A DNA stretch of 64,000 bases, taken from contig CP079699.1 of NCBI GenBank assembly GCA_021383565.1, positions 2,046,001-2,110,000 of the forward strand. Direction: 5' to 3'. Both the position numbers and the translations under genes were made by a program. Of this stretch, positions 17,897 to 25,053 are shown piece by piece; the stretch's first letter is position 1, and each line of letters opens with the position of its first letter. The notes below the pieces were generated by a model. That model did no database searches. It was not told the DNA's origin and was given only the letters and a program-made list of their open reading frames with translations. This stretch comes from Levilactobacillus brevis (GTDB taxonomy: Bacteria > Bacillota > Bacilli > Lactobacillales > Lactobacillaceae).

Positions 17897-18541
17897 TTAT
17901 TCCGGCGCTAACCCTTTTTCTAAAAATTTTATAATAGTGGGGATTGCCGTGGCAATCTCTTCTGGCACTAATAAACTACGAACAAGTTCCGTCAGCATCG
18001 TACCAATCATGAACTGCGCAATACGCGAATCGGGCCAGTCAACCAGCTCCCCACGGGCCTTTAACCGGTCCAGAACGGGAAATAAGTTATCCTCGAGCAA
18101 TGGTTCAGCCCGTCGAATAAATTGACTTCTCAAGTCTTTTCTTACCGAAACCTCTCGAATTAAGATCCGGAGAATCGGGCCATTTTTTTGAATAAACGCG
18201 AGTCGATCTTCGGCAATCGACTGAATCATTTCGTGGCGGGTCAGGTATGGCCGACCAACTACGCTCTCGGCAAACTCCGTAATCAATTGGGGTAAGACTT
18301 GAGTGACAAATGGCGCCAAAATGGCCGCTAACAGTTCATCCTTGGTCTTGTAGCGCCGGTAGACCGTCCCCTCCGCGACGCCGGCCTTCGCGGCAATCTG
18401 CTTCGTCGTCGTGTTGGCAAACCCCTGCTGGGCGAAAAGCTCCAGACTTGCCGCAAGCACCTGTTGTTGTTTTGGCGGAATATCACTGCTTGCAGCCATC
18501 ACCGCCTGAAAAGCTTCTTGAATATTGGTTTCTTCTGCCAT
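17897..18541 (-). CDS. TetR family transcriptional regulator
   Basis: 214 aa. The N-terminal helix-turn-helix is classic TetR (AQQGFANTTTKQIAAKAGV then AEGTVYRRYKTKDELLAAIL) at residues about 35-75, with a helical ligand domain after it. It is the last gene of an operon with the ABC-2 permease, starting 1 nt after that gene's stop codon. Probably it represses the operon by binding the perfect 16-bp palindrome at 20491-20506. Confidence 0.92.
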   Translation of the reverse strand: MAEETNIQEAFQAVMAASSDIPPKQQQVLAASLELFAQQGFANTTTKQIAAKAGVAEGTVYRRYKTKDELLAAILAPFVTQVLPQLITEFAESVVGRPYLTRHEMIQSIAEDRLAFIQKNGPILRILIREVSVRKDLRSQFIRRAEPLLEDNLFPVLDRLKARGELVDWPDSRIAQFMIGTMLTELVRSLLVPEEIATAIPTIIKFLEKGLAPE

Positions 18542-18542
18542 A

Positions 18543-19742
18543 TTAGACCCTCCGATAGCGTTTCATTCCGACGACGTTTAGACTCGTGAAGAGAATGGCG
18601 AATAACGCCAAGATTCCCAGTTCAAACGCAATGCCGCTGAAGCCGACGCCACGAGTCGCCACGTTCATCAGCGCGTTGCCCCCGTAATAGAGCGGGAAGA
18701 TGTGGGCAATCCACTGTAGCCAGTTGGCCATCTGGTCGACCGGAATCAGGCCGGAGAAGAAGACCTGAGGAATCACCAGAATGGGAATGAACTGCATCAT
18801 CTGGAATTCCGAGTTGGCGAAAGTGGAAACGAAAATCCCCATGGATAGCGCCACCAACGCCAACAAAAAGTTAATCAGAAGAATCAGCCAAACGCTACCA
18901 ATCATGTGGATCTGGAAGACCGTCAGCGCAAACGTCACGGTAATTACCGTTTGTACCAGCGCGAAGAGACCGTAGCCCATTAGATAACCCGTAATGATCT
19001 CGCCACGCCGAATCGGCGTCGCCAGGAGTCGCGTCAACGTCCCTGTGGTTCGCTCGTTGAGTAGTGAAATCCCCGAAATCAGAAAGACAAAGAAGAAGAC
19101 AAAGAATCCTAACAGAATGGGCAGGAAAGTATCGAAGAAAGTCGAGTCCGAACTCCCATAGAGATAATGGCTGGTCACGCTGTAGGTGGTCGGGGCCTTA
19201 AGGGTGGTCTGCTGCGACTGCGGCAAGGTGCCTTGAGTGGCGGCTGAACCGGCCCCACCTTGGGCGGCCATCATCTTTTGCTGCTGGGCGACGACCGTCT
19301 TAAGTACCTTGGCCTGTTGCTGAAGAGCCTTCTTCTGCGCCTGTGTGGCCGCCGCTAAAGCCCGCACCTTAATCTTGGTCAAGCCCCCCTGTAACGCTTG
19401 GCGCACCAGGGCAGAATCTCCCGGCTGGCTGTTCTGGTAGGTTACCGTGAGTTTACCGTCTTTTTGCTTAATGAAGGCGGCCAAATTGTCCTCCCGTACC
19501 TTGTCCTTGGCCGTCGCTTGCTTGCTGTAGTGGGTTAACGTCACGTGCTTATTCTTGATGGCCTTCACCACCGTCGTGTCCACGTTGCTTACCCCAATCT
19601 TCGCTACCGTATCCGAACTGGTATTGAAGAGAAAATACATCAACGTCAGGATAAACAGCGGTGCGATAAACATCAAGGCTAACGTCCGCTTATCCCGTAA
19701 CATTTCACGTAAAACTCGTTTAAAGATTGCGATGACTCTCAT
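18543..19742 (-). CDS. ABC-2 type transporter permease
   Basis: 399 aa. One N-terminal helix (TLALMFIAPLFILTLMYFLF), an extracytoplasmic loop of about 180 residues rich in Gln and Ala, then five C-terminal helices with the ABC-2 pattern LLNERTTGTLTRLLATPIRRGEIITG. It overlaps the end of the ATPase gene by 23 bp, so the two are translationally coupled. Together they probably export a drug or lipid-like compound; the substrate cannot be told. Confidence 0.9.
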   Translation of the reverse strand: MRVIAIFKRVLREMLRDKRTLALMFIAPLFILTLMYFLFNTSSDTVAKIGVSNVDTTVVKAIKNKHVTLTHYSKQATAKDKVREDNLAAFIKQKDGKLTVTYQNSQPGDSALVRQALQGGLTKIKVRALAAATQAQKKALQQQAKVLKTVVAQQQKMMAAQGGAGSAATQGTLPQSQQTTLKAPTTYSVTSHYLYGSSDSTFFDTFLPILLGFFVFFFVFLISGISLLNERTTGTLTRLLATPIRRGEIITGYLMGYGLFALVQTVITVTFALTVFQIHMIGSVWLILLINFLLALVALSMGIFVSTFANSEFQMMQFIPILVIPQVFFSGLIPVDQMANWLQWIAHIFPLYYGGNALMNVATRGVGFSGIAFELGILALFAILFTSLNVVGMKRYRRV

Positions 19743-20463
19743 CTTGTAGCCGCCCCGCTTTCAAAAAGACTTGTTCAATCGTCGTAACCGCATAATCCTG
19801 TTCCAACTGCTGCGGCGTACCTTGCGCTAACGCAATTCCCTCGCGAATCAACATCAGGTAATCACAGCGCTCGGCCTCGTCCATGACGTGCGTCGTCACC
19901 AGCACCGACTTGCCCTGCGCCTTGAGCTGATAGAGTTCCGCCCAAATCTGCTGCCGCAGTTCCGGGTCAATCCCAACCGTGGGCTCATCTAAAATCAACA
20001 ATTCCGGGTCCTGTACCAACGCAATCGCCAGGGACAACCGCCGTTTCATCCCCCCGGAGTAGGCCGAGACTCGGCGGTCCAAGGCGTCCGTCAAATTGAC
20101 GACCTGCGCCACGTGGTCGATAGCGGTGGCCAACTGGGTCTTGGGGACACTCATCAACTCGGCAAAAAAGCGAATGTTCTCGCGCGCCGTCAAATCCTCG
20201 TAAAGGGCATCGCTCTGGGCCATGTAGCCGATGCGCTGCATGATCTTGCGGTTCGGCATCGCCGTTCCCAAGACCGTGGTTGTCCCGGCATCGACCTTTT
20301 CCATCCCCAGAATGGCCTTGACCAGGGTAGTCTTGCCGGCTCCGGAAGGGCCAATCAACCCCATAATCTGCCCCACTGGAAGCTGCAAACTAATCTGTTT
20401 CAAGACGGGATTGTCGCCGAACTTCTTGGCCACGTCCCGCACATCAATCGTATTGGCTGCCAT
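19720..20463 (-). CDS. ABC transporter ATP-binding protein
   Basis: 247 aa from ATG at 20463, which has AGGAGG 8 nt upstream; an ATG two codons earlier is too close. Walker A GPSGAGKTT, signature YSGGMKRRLSLA, Walker B LLILDEPT and the H-loop TTHVMDEAERC are all intact. Drug-exporter type (ABC-2 partner). First gene of the ATPase-permease-TetR operon, about 28 nt downstream of a palindromic operator. Confidence 0.94.
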   Translation of the reverse strand: MAANTIDVRDVAKKFGDNPVLKQISLQLPVGQIMGLIGPSGAGKTTLVKAILGMEKVDAGTTTVLGTAMPNRKIMQRIGYMAQSDALYEDLTARENIRFFAELMSVPKTQLATAIDHVAQVVNLTDALDRRVSAYSGGMKRRLSLAIALVQDPELLILDEPTVGIDPELRQQIWAELYQLKAQGKSVLVTTHVMDEAERCDYLMLIREGIALAQGTPQQLEQDYAVTTIEQVFLKAGRLQDESHRNL

Positions 20464-20490
20464 CTTCATTCCTCCTGACGTGTTCCAATT

Positions 20491-20506
20491 GTGAGTGTGC
20501 ACTCAC
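20491..20506. promoter_or_regulatory. TetR-type operator
   Basis: GTGAGTGTGCACTCAC is a perfect palindrome of two 7-bp arms around TG. The TGAGTG/CACTCA arms are typical of operators for TetR proteins of the multidrug class. It lies just upstream of the ABC operon that ends in a tetR gene. Confidence 0.75.
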
Positions 20507-20584
20507 TCATTTACACCCCCATCATACGACTACATCTCAGGGAAGTCAACCCATAAATGTAGCCGCTTACAATTGGGTGTATTC

Positions 20585-20613
20585 AAAAAGTGGCCACCCC
20601 GTGGTAGCCACTT
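20585..20613 (-). terminator. Terminator of marR-type gene
   Basis: On the minus strand AAGTGGCTACC pairs with GGTGGCCACTT, followed by TTT. Confidence 0.8.
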
Positions 20614-20632
20614 CCCTACGTTTAATATTAAA

Positions 20633-21085
20633 TTAGTCGCCCTCACTCGGCGTCTCGTTGGCCACGGCCGTCAACGCCAACTGGCGAATCTGCGCGGCCA
20701 ACTCATCATGATCGGCCGTGATATCCGCGAGGAGGTTATCGGCGACTTCCTGCCGTAGCTTCACAATCTCCGGATAGAGTCGTTCGCCGCGTTTGGTCAG
20801 CGACAGCTCATAGACCCGCCGATCCAGCTTCGACTGACGCTTGCGCACGTAGCCGAGGTTCACCAGCTGATTCACTGCCCGCGTCACGTTGCTGGGGTTC
20901 AGGTACGTTAGGCTAATCAGCTTATCCTGAGTCAGCCGGGGATGCTCATGGAGTCGCAAAATATAATAGTACATGCTGGCATTCAAGCGGTAGGGCTGTA
21001 ACCGCCGATCTAGTGCGATTCTGGTGTACCGGTTGGCGATTGAGAGCCATTTAACAATGTCTGAATCCTTTTCCGTGGTGGCCAT
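20633..21085 (-). CDS. MarR family transcriptional regulator
   Basis: 150 aa with a central winged helix: LTQDKLISLTYLNPSNVTRAVNQL and the wing GYVRKRQSKLDRRVYELSLT. N- and C-terminal helices form the dimer interface. GGAGG precedes the ATG. It is alone between the ABC/TetR operon and the two YczE-like genes; its target is unknown. Confidence 0.9.
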   Translation of the reverse strand: MATTEKDSDIVKWLSIANRYTRIALDRRLQPYRLNASMYYYILRLHEHPRLTQDKLISLTYLNPSNVTRAVNQLVNLGYVRKRQSKLDRRVYELSLTKRGERLYPEIVKLRQEVADNLLADITADHDELAAQIRQLALTAVANETPSEGD

Positions 21086-21152
21086 GAGCCGCCTCCTTCT
21101 CCGTAAACTACGTGCGCAAGCATATTCTAAAACCTGTTAAAAGTCAAGCGAC

Positions 21153-21782
21153 CTACCGAGCCGACTTGGCCCGAAAGTTGTGGTGTAATCCCGGCCAAAC
21201 TAAGCGATCTGCGAGGCCAATCAGCGTGCCGTTAAAGAGCAGCGTGAACAATGTCCCCCAGTTCACCGAGTAAAGTTGATGGGTATTGAGCCAGCAGACC
21301 AGGATAATGATGACCGGTGGCGTAAAGGTCAGTAGCTGGGCCACCACCACGTTATTGTGGCAGTAGAGGAACCGCAAGATATTCGTGGTGTCATCGTTGG
21401 GGTGCATCACCAGGTTGGCCCGCTGGTACATCGAGATGGCCGCACAGAAGATAATAATCCCGGTAATCGCCAGCAGAAGCCGCACCCCCGCCGACAATTG
21501 CATGATACCCAGTCGCGTAAACGTCGTGGAAAAGATATCGACGAAATAGCTAAAGAACAGAACAAAACCAACCTCGCCTAACAATCGTGGAAAATCCCAA
21601 TGACGCAGTAGCAGTTGATTAACCAACGCGGCCAGACAGCTGACCACGAAGATTGCTAAGCCCACACTGGTCCCCAGCCAGCGACTGAGATTGACTTCTG
21701 AGGCCGTCCAGGGACTGGTTCCCATGTTGGACGCCACCGAGAGACCATTGCCAAAGGCGTTGACCACTAGGCCTAAAAACAA
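21153..21782 (-). CDS. YczE/YyaS/YitT-like membrane protein, second paralogue
   Basis: 209 aa from a TTG at 21782, but probably longer. About five membrane helices; the loop NLVMHPNDDTTNILRFLYCH is almost identical to one in the upstream paralogue, and the two align from end to end. The alignment continues upstream of the TTG through KNTL and RWLAL, where only ATT (21815-21813) or ATC (21818-21816) could start, 6-9 nt after AAGGAGG. That region overlaps the stop codon of the preceding gene. Function unknown; family members are integral membrane proteins. Confidence 0.8.
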   Translation of the reverse strand: MFLGLVVNAFGNGLSVASNMGTSPWTASEVNLSRWLGTSVGLAIFVVSCLAALVNQLLLRHWDFPRLLGEVGFVLFFSYFVDIFSTTFTRLGIMQLSAGVRLLLAITGIIIFCAAISMYQRANLVMHPNDDTTNILRFLYCHNNVVVAQLLTFTPPVIIILVCWLNTHQLYSVNWGTLFTLLFNGTLIGLADRLVWPGLHHNFRAKSAR

Positions 21783-21810
21783 GGCCAGCCAACGTTGCGT
21801 CAGCGTATTT

Positions 21811-22497
21811 TTAATGATGAATCGCCTCCTTAACTGGTTTCACAGCGAAATTATGCTTCAGGCCGGGCCAGATGAAGCGGTCCGTTAGGTTCACTAGCAT
21901 GCCGGTAAAGAGCAGCGCGAAGATCGTCCCCAGATTGATCGCAAACAGTTGCCGGGTCACGATCCAGCTCACGACCGTAATGGCCACGGGGGCAATGAAA
22001 TTCAGCGATTGCGCCCGCAAGACGTTGCCGTGGCAGTACATAAATCGCAGAATATTCGTCGTATCATCGTTGGGGTGCATGACCAGATTGGCCCGCTGGT
22101 ACAGTGACATCCCTATACACAAGATGACGACCCCCACCATGGCTAGCACGCCGCGGGTCACCACCGACCAACTCAGGATACCCAGGCGATAGAAGAAGCT
22201 GGTGAAGAAGTTGACGAAGTAACTCACGAAGAACATGTAGCCAATTTCACCGAAGAATCGCCGGGCATCCCAGCGGCGTAAGAGAAATTGATTGGCCACC
22301 GCCGCTAAACAGCTGACGATGAAGACCGGCCAGCCAATCTCCACCTTCAGCCATTCACTCAGATTCACTTCCGACGCCATCCAGGGACTCGCCCCCATGT
22401 TGGACGCCACGGTGAGGCCACTGCCCATGGCATTGATCACGAGCCCTAGAATCAAGGCAAGCCAACGCTCTTTCAACGTATTTTTGATAACGGTCAT
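21811..22497 (-). CDS. YczE/YyaS/YitT-like membrane protein, first paralogue
   Basis: 228 aa, about five membrane helices, with VASNMGASPWMASEVNLSEWL after the first helix and NLVMHPNDDTTNILRFMYCH in the middle. GGGGAG abuts the ATG almost directly, a suboptimal spacing. A tandem duplicate follows with overlapping coding ends, so the pair arose by gene duplication and is co-transcribed. No role can be assigned. Confidence 0.85.
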   Translation of the reverse strand: MTVIKNTLKERWLALILGLVINAMGSGLTVASNMGASPWMASEVNLSEWLKVEIGWPVFIVSCLAAVANQFLLRRWDARRFFGEIGYMFFVSYFVNFFTSFFYRLGILSWSVVTRGVLAMVGVVILCIGMSLYQRANLVMHPNDDTTNILRFMYCHGNVLRAQSLNFIAPVAITVVSWIVTRQLFAINLGTIFALLFTGMLVNLTDRFIWPGLKHNFAVKPVKEAIHH

Positions 22498-22617
22498 CTC
22501 CCCGACATCGGTCTTATTTTTTCACAATCTTTACCCAGCATCTTTCATATACCCTCTACAATACGCCTATCCTTGTGAAATGTAAGCGGCTACTTCGAAA
22601 AAAATGGCTCCAACTAG

Positions 22618-22664
22618 AAAAAACGTCGCGCCCCTCCCAAATTACGGGAAAGCCACGACGTCTC
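22618..22664 (-). terminator. Terminator of lepB
   Basis: On the minus strand GACGTCGTGGC pairs with GGCGCGACGTT, followed by T5. Confidence 0.75.
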
Positions 22665-22673
22665 AGTTTAAAT

Positions 22674-23273
22674 TTAATAAGCCAACGAGTTGATGTTGAC
22701 ACGCTTGGTCTTGCTGGAGGCCCAGAATGGCACCTTCACAACGCCGACAATCTTGTCTTTGTCCACGAAGCCCCAGTAACGGCTATCGTTGGAAACACTC
22801 CGGTGGTCACCCAGCACGAAGTACTTGCCCTTCGGCACTACCGTGGCAATCTTACCGTTCTTGCCACCCTGCCAATCATTTTGGCGTTGCAGGCTGGCTA
22901 ACGTCCAGTTCCCGGTACCGGAGGTCTGTTCACTCTGGCTGATGAAACTCTGGTTAATCCGCTTGTTATTGACGTAAATGTACCCATTCTTACTCTTCAC
23001 CGTATCGCCCGGCAACCCAATAACCCGCTTGACGTAGTTGGTGTTGGGCTTAGCCGCTGGGTCTTCACCGTGGGCATCGAACACAATAACGCTAAGGTGC
23101 TTGACCTTCGACATCTTCCAGGCGAAAACCTTTTCGTTATTGTCCAGATTGGGTTCCATGGATGGCCCATCGACCCGCACCCGCGTAAAGACAAACTGCT
23201 TGAGGGCTAAGGCAATGGCCAGTCCAATCACGATCGGCACAATCCAACTCAAAACTTCCTTTAGATTCTTCAT
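22674..23273 (-). CDS. lepB: Signal peptidase I
   Basis: 199 aa. One N-terminal membrane helix (VLSWIVPIVIGLAIALAL), then the catalytic Ser38 in DGPSMEPNL and Lys82 in YVKRVIGLPGD, and the box GDHRSVSNDSRYWGFV. It cleaves signal peptides from exported proteins on the outer membrane face. Type I, Gram-positive length. AGGAG lies upstream of the ATG. Monocistronic with its own terminator. Confidence 0.95.
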   Translation of the reverse strand: MKNLKEVLSWIVPIVIGLAIALALKQFVFTRVRVDGPSMEPNLDNNEKVFAWKMSKVKHLSVIVFDAHGEDPAAKPNTNYVKRVIGLPGDTVKSKNGYIYVNNKRINQSFISQSEQTSGTGNWTLASLQRQNDWQGGKNGKIATVVPKGKYFVLGDHRSVSNDSRYWGFVDKDKIVGVVKVPFWASSKTKRVNINSLAY

Positions 23274-23613
23274 GTTGGCACTCCTTATTTTCGGGAATCT
23301 CTAATTATGTTATTATCATACACCACCCACCGCCGTTCGCACATTTATTTTGGCTGGCGCGGGTCATTTTCAATCATAACATTTACGTTCCCGTGATCCC
23401 ACGCTTTACACAAACTTTACGCGTTTGAGAACAAACTGAAAGATTCTTGTTACGTTAGGTCTTGCAAAATCCCCCATTTCCAGCAATAATGGAGCAATAC
23501 GCTTTTACCGTACACAATGACCTGGGCCGCCATTCTGCAGTAGAGTGGCGGCCCAGCGCCGTCTTCACTGGTTATTGCGAAATTAATAATTATACCGAAA
23601 GGGCTGACTGCTT
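23274..23613. other. Intergenic gap with an 11-bp perfect hairpin
   Basis: 340 nt without a supported gene between divergent lepB and the MFS pseudogene. CTGGGCCGCCA (23522-23532) pairs perfectly with TGGCGGCCCAG (23546-23556); no T run follows on either strand, so it is not a standard terminator. Confidence 0.6.
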
Positions 23614-24816
23614 TTGAATCCTACGCTTACTCGCCGCCGGCAAATCTGGCTAACGCTACTCTTAGGAACCGTCAGTGCGACCGGTCCCTTGGCCATCGAC
23701 CTCTATCTGCCAGCCTTGCCGCAGATGCGTACCCAGTTTGCCACCAGTGCGTCGCTGATGCAACTGAGCATTACCGCTTGCTTGATCGGGCTCGCCTTGG
23801 GCCAACTGATTGCCGGGCCACTCTCTGACCAATACGGCCGCCGGCGGCCCTTGATTGCGGGCTTTGTCATCTTCGGCTTGGTCTCGTTGGCTATGGCCTT
23901 TATTCATTCAATCACTTTATTAATCATCCTGCGTTTCATTCAGGGACTCGCCGGAGCTACCGGTCAAGTCATGGCGCGCGCCGTGGCCCGAGACCTCTTC
24001 TCCGGGAAAAAATTGACCCGGTTTTACGCCCTGCTCAATACCGTCAACGGGGTCTTTCCGATCATCGCACCAATCATTGGGGGCTTCATGATTCACTACG
24101 TCGACTGGGAAGCTATCTTCATCCTGCTGGCCGTGATTGGCCTCGTCATCGCGGCTGCGGTCGCACTAGGCTTGCCCGAATCCCTGCCAGTTAGCGAACG
24201 CCAGACCGGCGGCTTCCACAGCTCACTGGGCGCCATGGGACGGTTGGTCGTTCAACCCGCCTTTTGGCCGCTCATCTTGGCCACCGGACTGGTCTATGGT
24301 GGCTTGTTCAGCTACATTTCTGCCTAAACCTTCGTGTTCCAAACGGGATTTGGCATGGCCCCACAAACCTTCAGCCTGCTCTATGCCTTTAACGGCCTGG
24401 GGATCGTGGTTGGCAGCAACCTGCCAGGTCAGCTGTCACGGCGCTACTCCAACCGCCAACAGGTTACCAGCTTGCTGGCAATCGCTGTGGGCGTGAGTCT
24501 GGTGCTTCTGGCCAGTCTGCTCTTCCCGCCTAACGTCTGGGTCGTCAGTGGTCTAGTCTTGGCCATGGTCATCTTGATTGGGGCCTTGTTGACGCTGACA
24601 GTGACGATCATCATGGACCAAGCCACCAAGAACGCCGGGGGCGCCTCCGCCGTCATTGGACTGGCACAGAACGCCTGCGGTGGTTTGGCCTCACCGCTAG
24701 TCGGACTGACCGGACAATCCTACGCTGCCATGGCCGTGATGCTAGTCGTCTGCAACGCCGGTGCGCTGGGATTGGTTCGACACCAACAACGAGCAGTTAG
24801 CACCAACACTAAATAA
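23614..24816 (+). pseudogene. MFS multidrug transporter (Bcr/CflA family), interrupted by a stop codon
   Basis: One continuous frame of 401 codons with a single internal TAA at 24325-24327. The N-terminal 237 residues (six to seven helices; DLYLPALPQM, GPLSDQYGRRRPLIAGF) are intact, and the same frame continues as TFVFQTGFGMAPQTFSLLYAFNGLG to the end. In Bcr/CflA proteins the motif at this place is YISASPFV; here it reads YISA-stop-TFV, so a TCA to TAA change explains the break. Start is TTG with AAAGGG upstream. It may be a recent null allele; the rest of the frame shows no other damage. Confidence 0.88.
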
Positions 24817-24848
24817 ATTTTGAACCGTCTCTCGAACCTGGGAGACGC

Positions 24849-24890
24849 AAACAACGCGTCCTACCGAGTTTTGGTGGGGCGCGTTGTTTT
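24849..24890 (+). terminator. Terminator after MFS pseudogene
   Basis: ACAACGCG pairs with CGCGTTGT, followed by TTTT. The whole 41-nt hairpin closely resembles the terminator at 27317-27356 on the other side of the GH3 gene. Confidence 0.8.
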
Positions 24891-24971
24891 ATGGGGCTTT
24901 TTGCTAATTAGGGTAGCAGTCGGCTTCCCACTGGCATTGTCTCAGGTCAACTTAAGACCGTTACGCTTCTG

Positions 24972-25028
24972 ATTAACCGCTTTCACATCGCTACCAATCC
25001 TGATAAAATGATTATGAAAACGCTTTAT
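24972..25028 (+). promoter_or_regulatory. GH3 gene promoter with two cre-like sites
   Basis: TTCACA (24982-24987), 16 nt, TAAAAT (25004-25009) form a plausible promoter. ATTAACCGCTTTCA (24972-24985) over the -35 box and TGAAAACGCTTTAT (25015-25028) near the start of transcription each match 12 of 14 cre positions, which suggests CcpA repression. Confidence 0.55.
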
Positions 25029-25053
25029 ATATTAGTTAAAAAGGAGCTTCTTT

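Noticed and set aside
24334-24816. Separate 160-aa transporter gene
   Set aside because: It is in the same frame as the preceding part and continues the Bcr/CflA fold; it lacks its own ribosome site, so it is the second part of a split gene.
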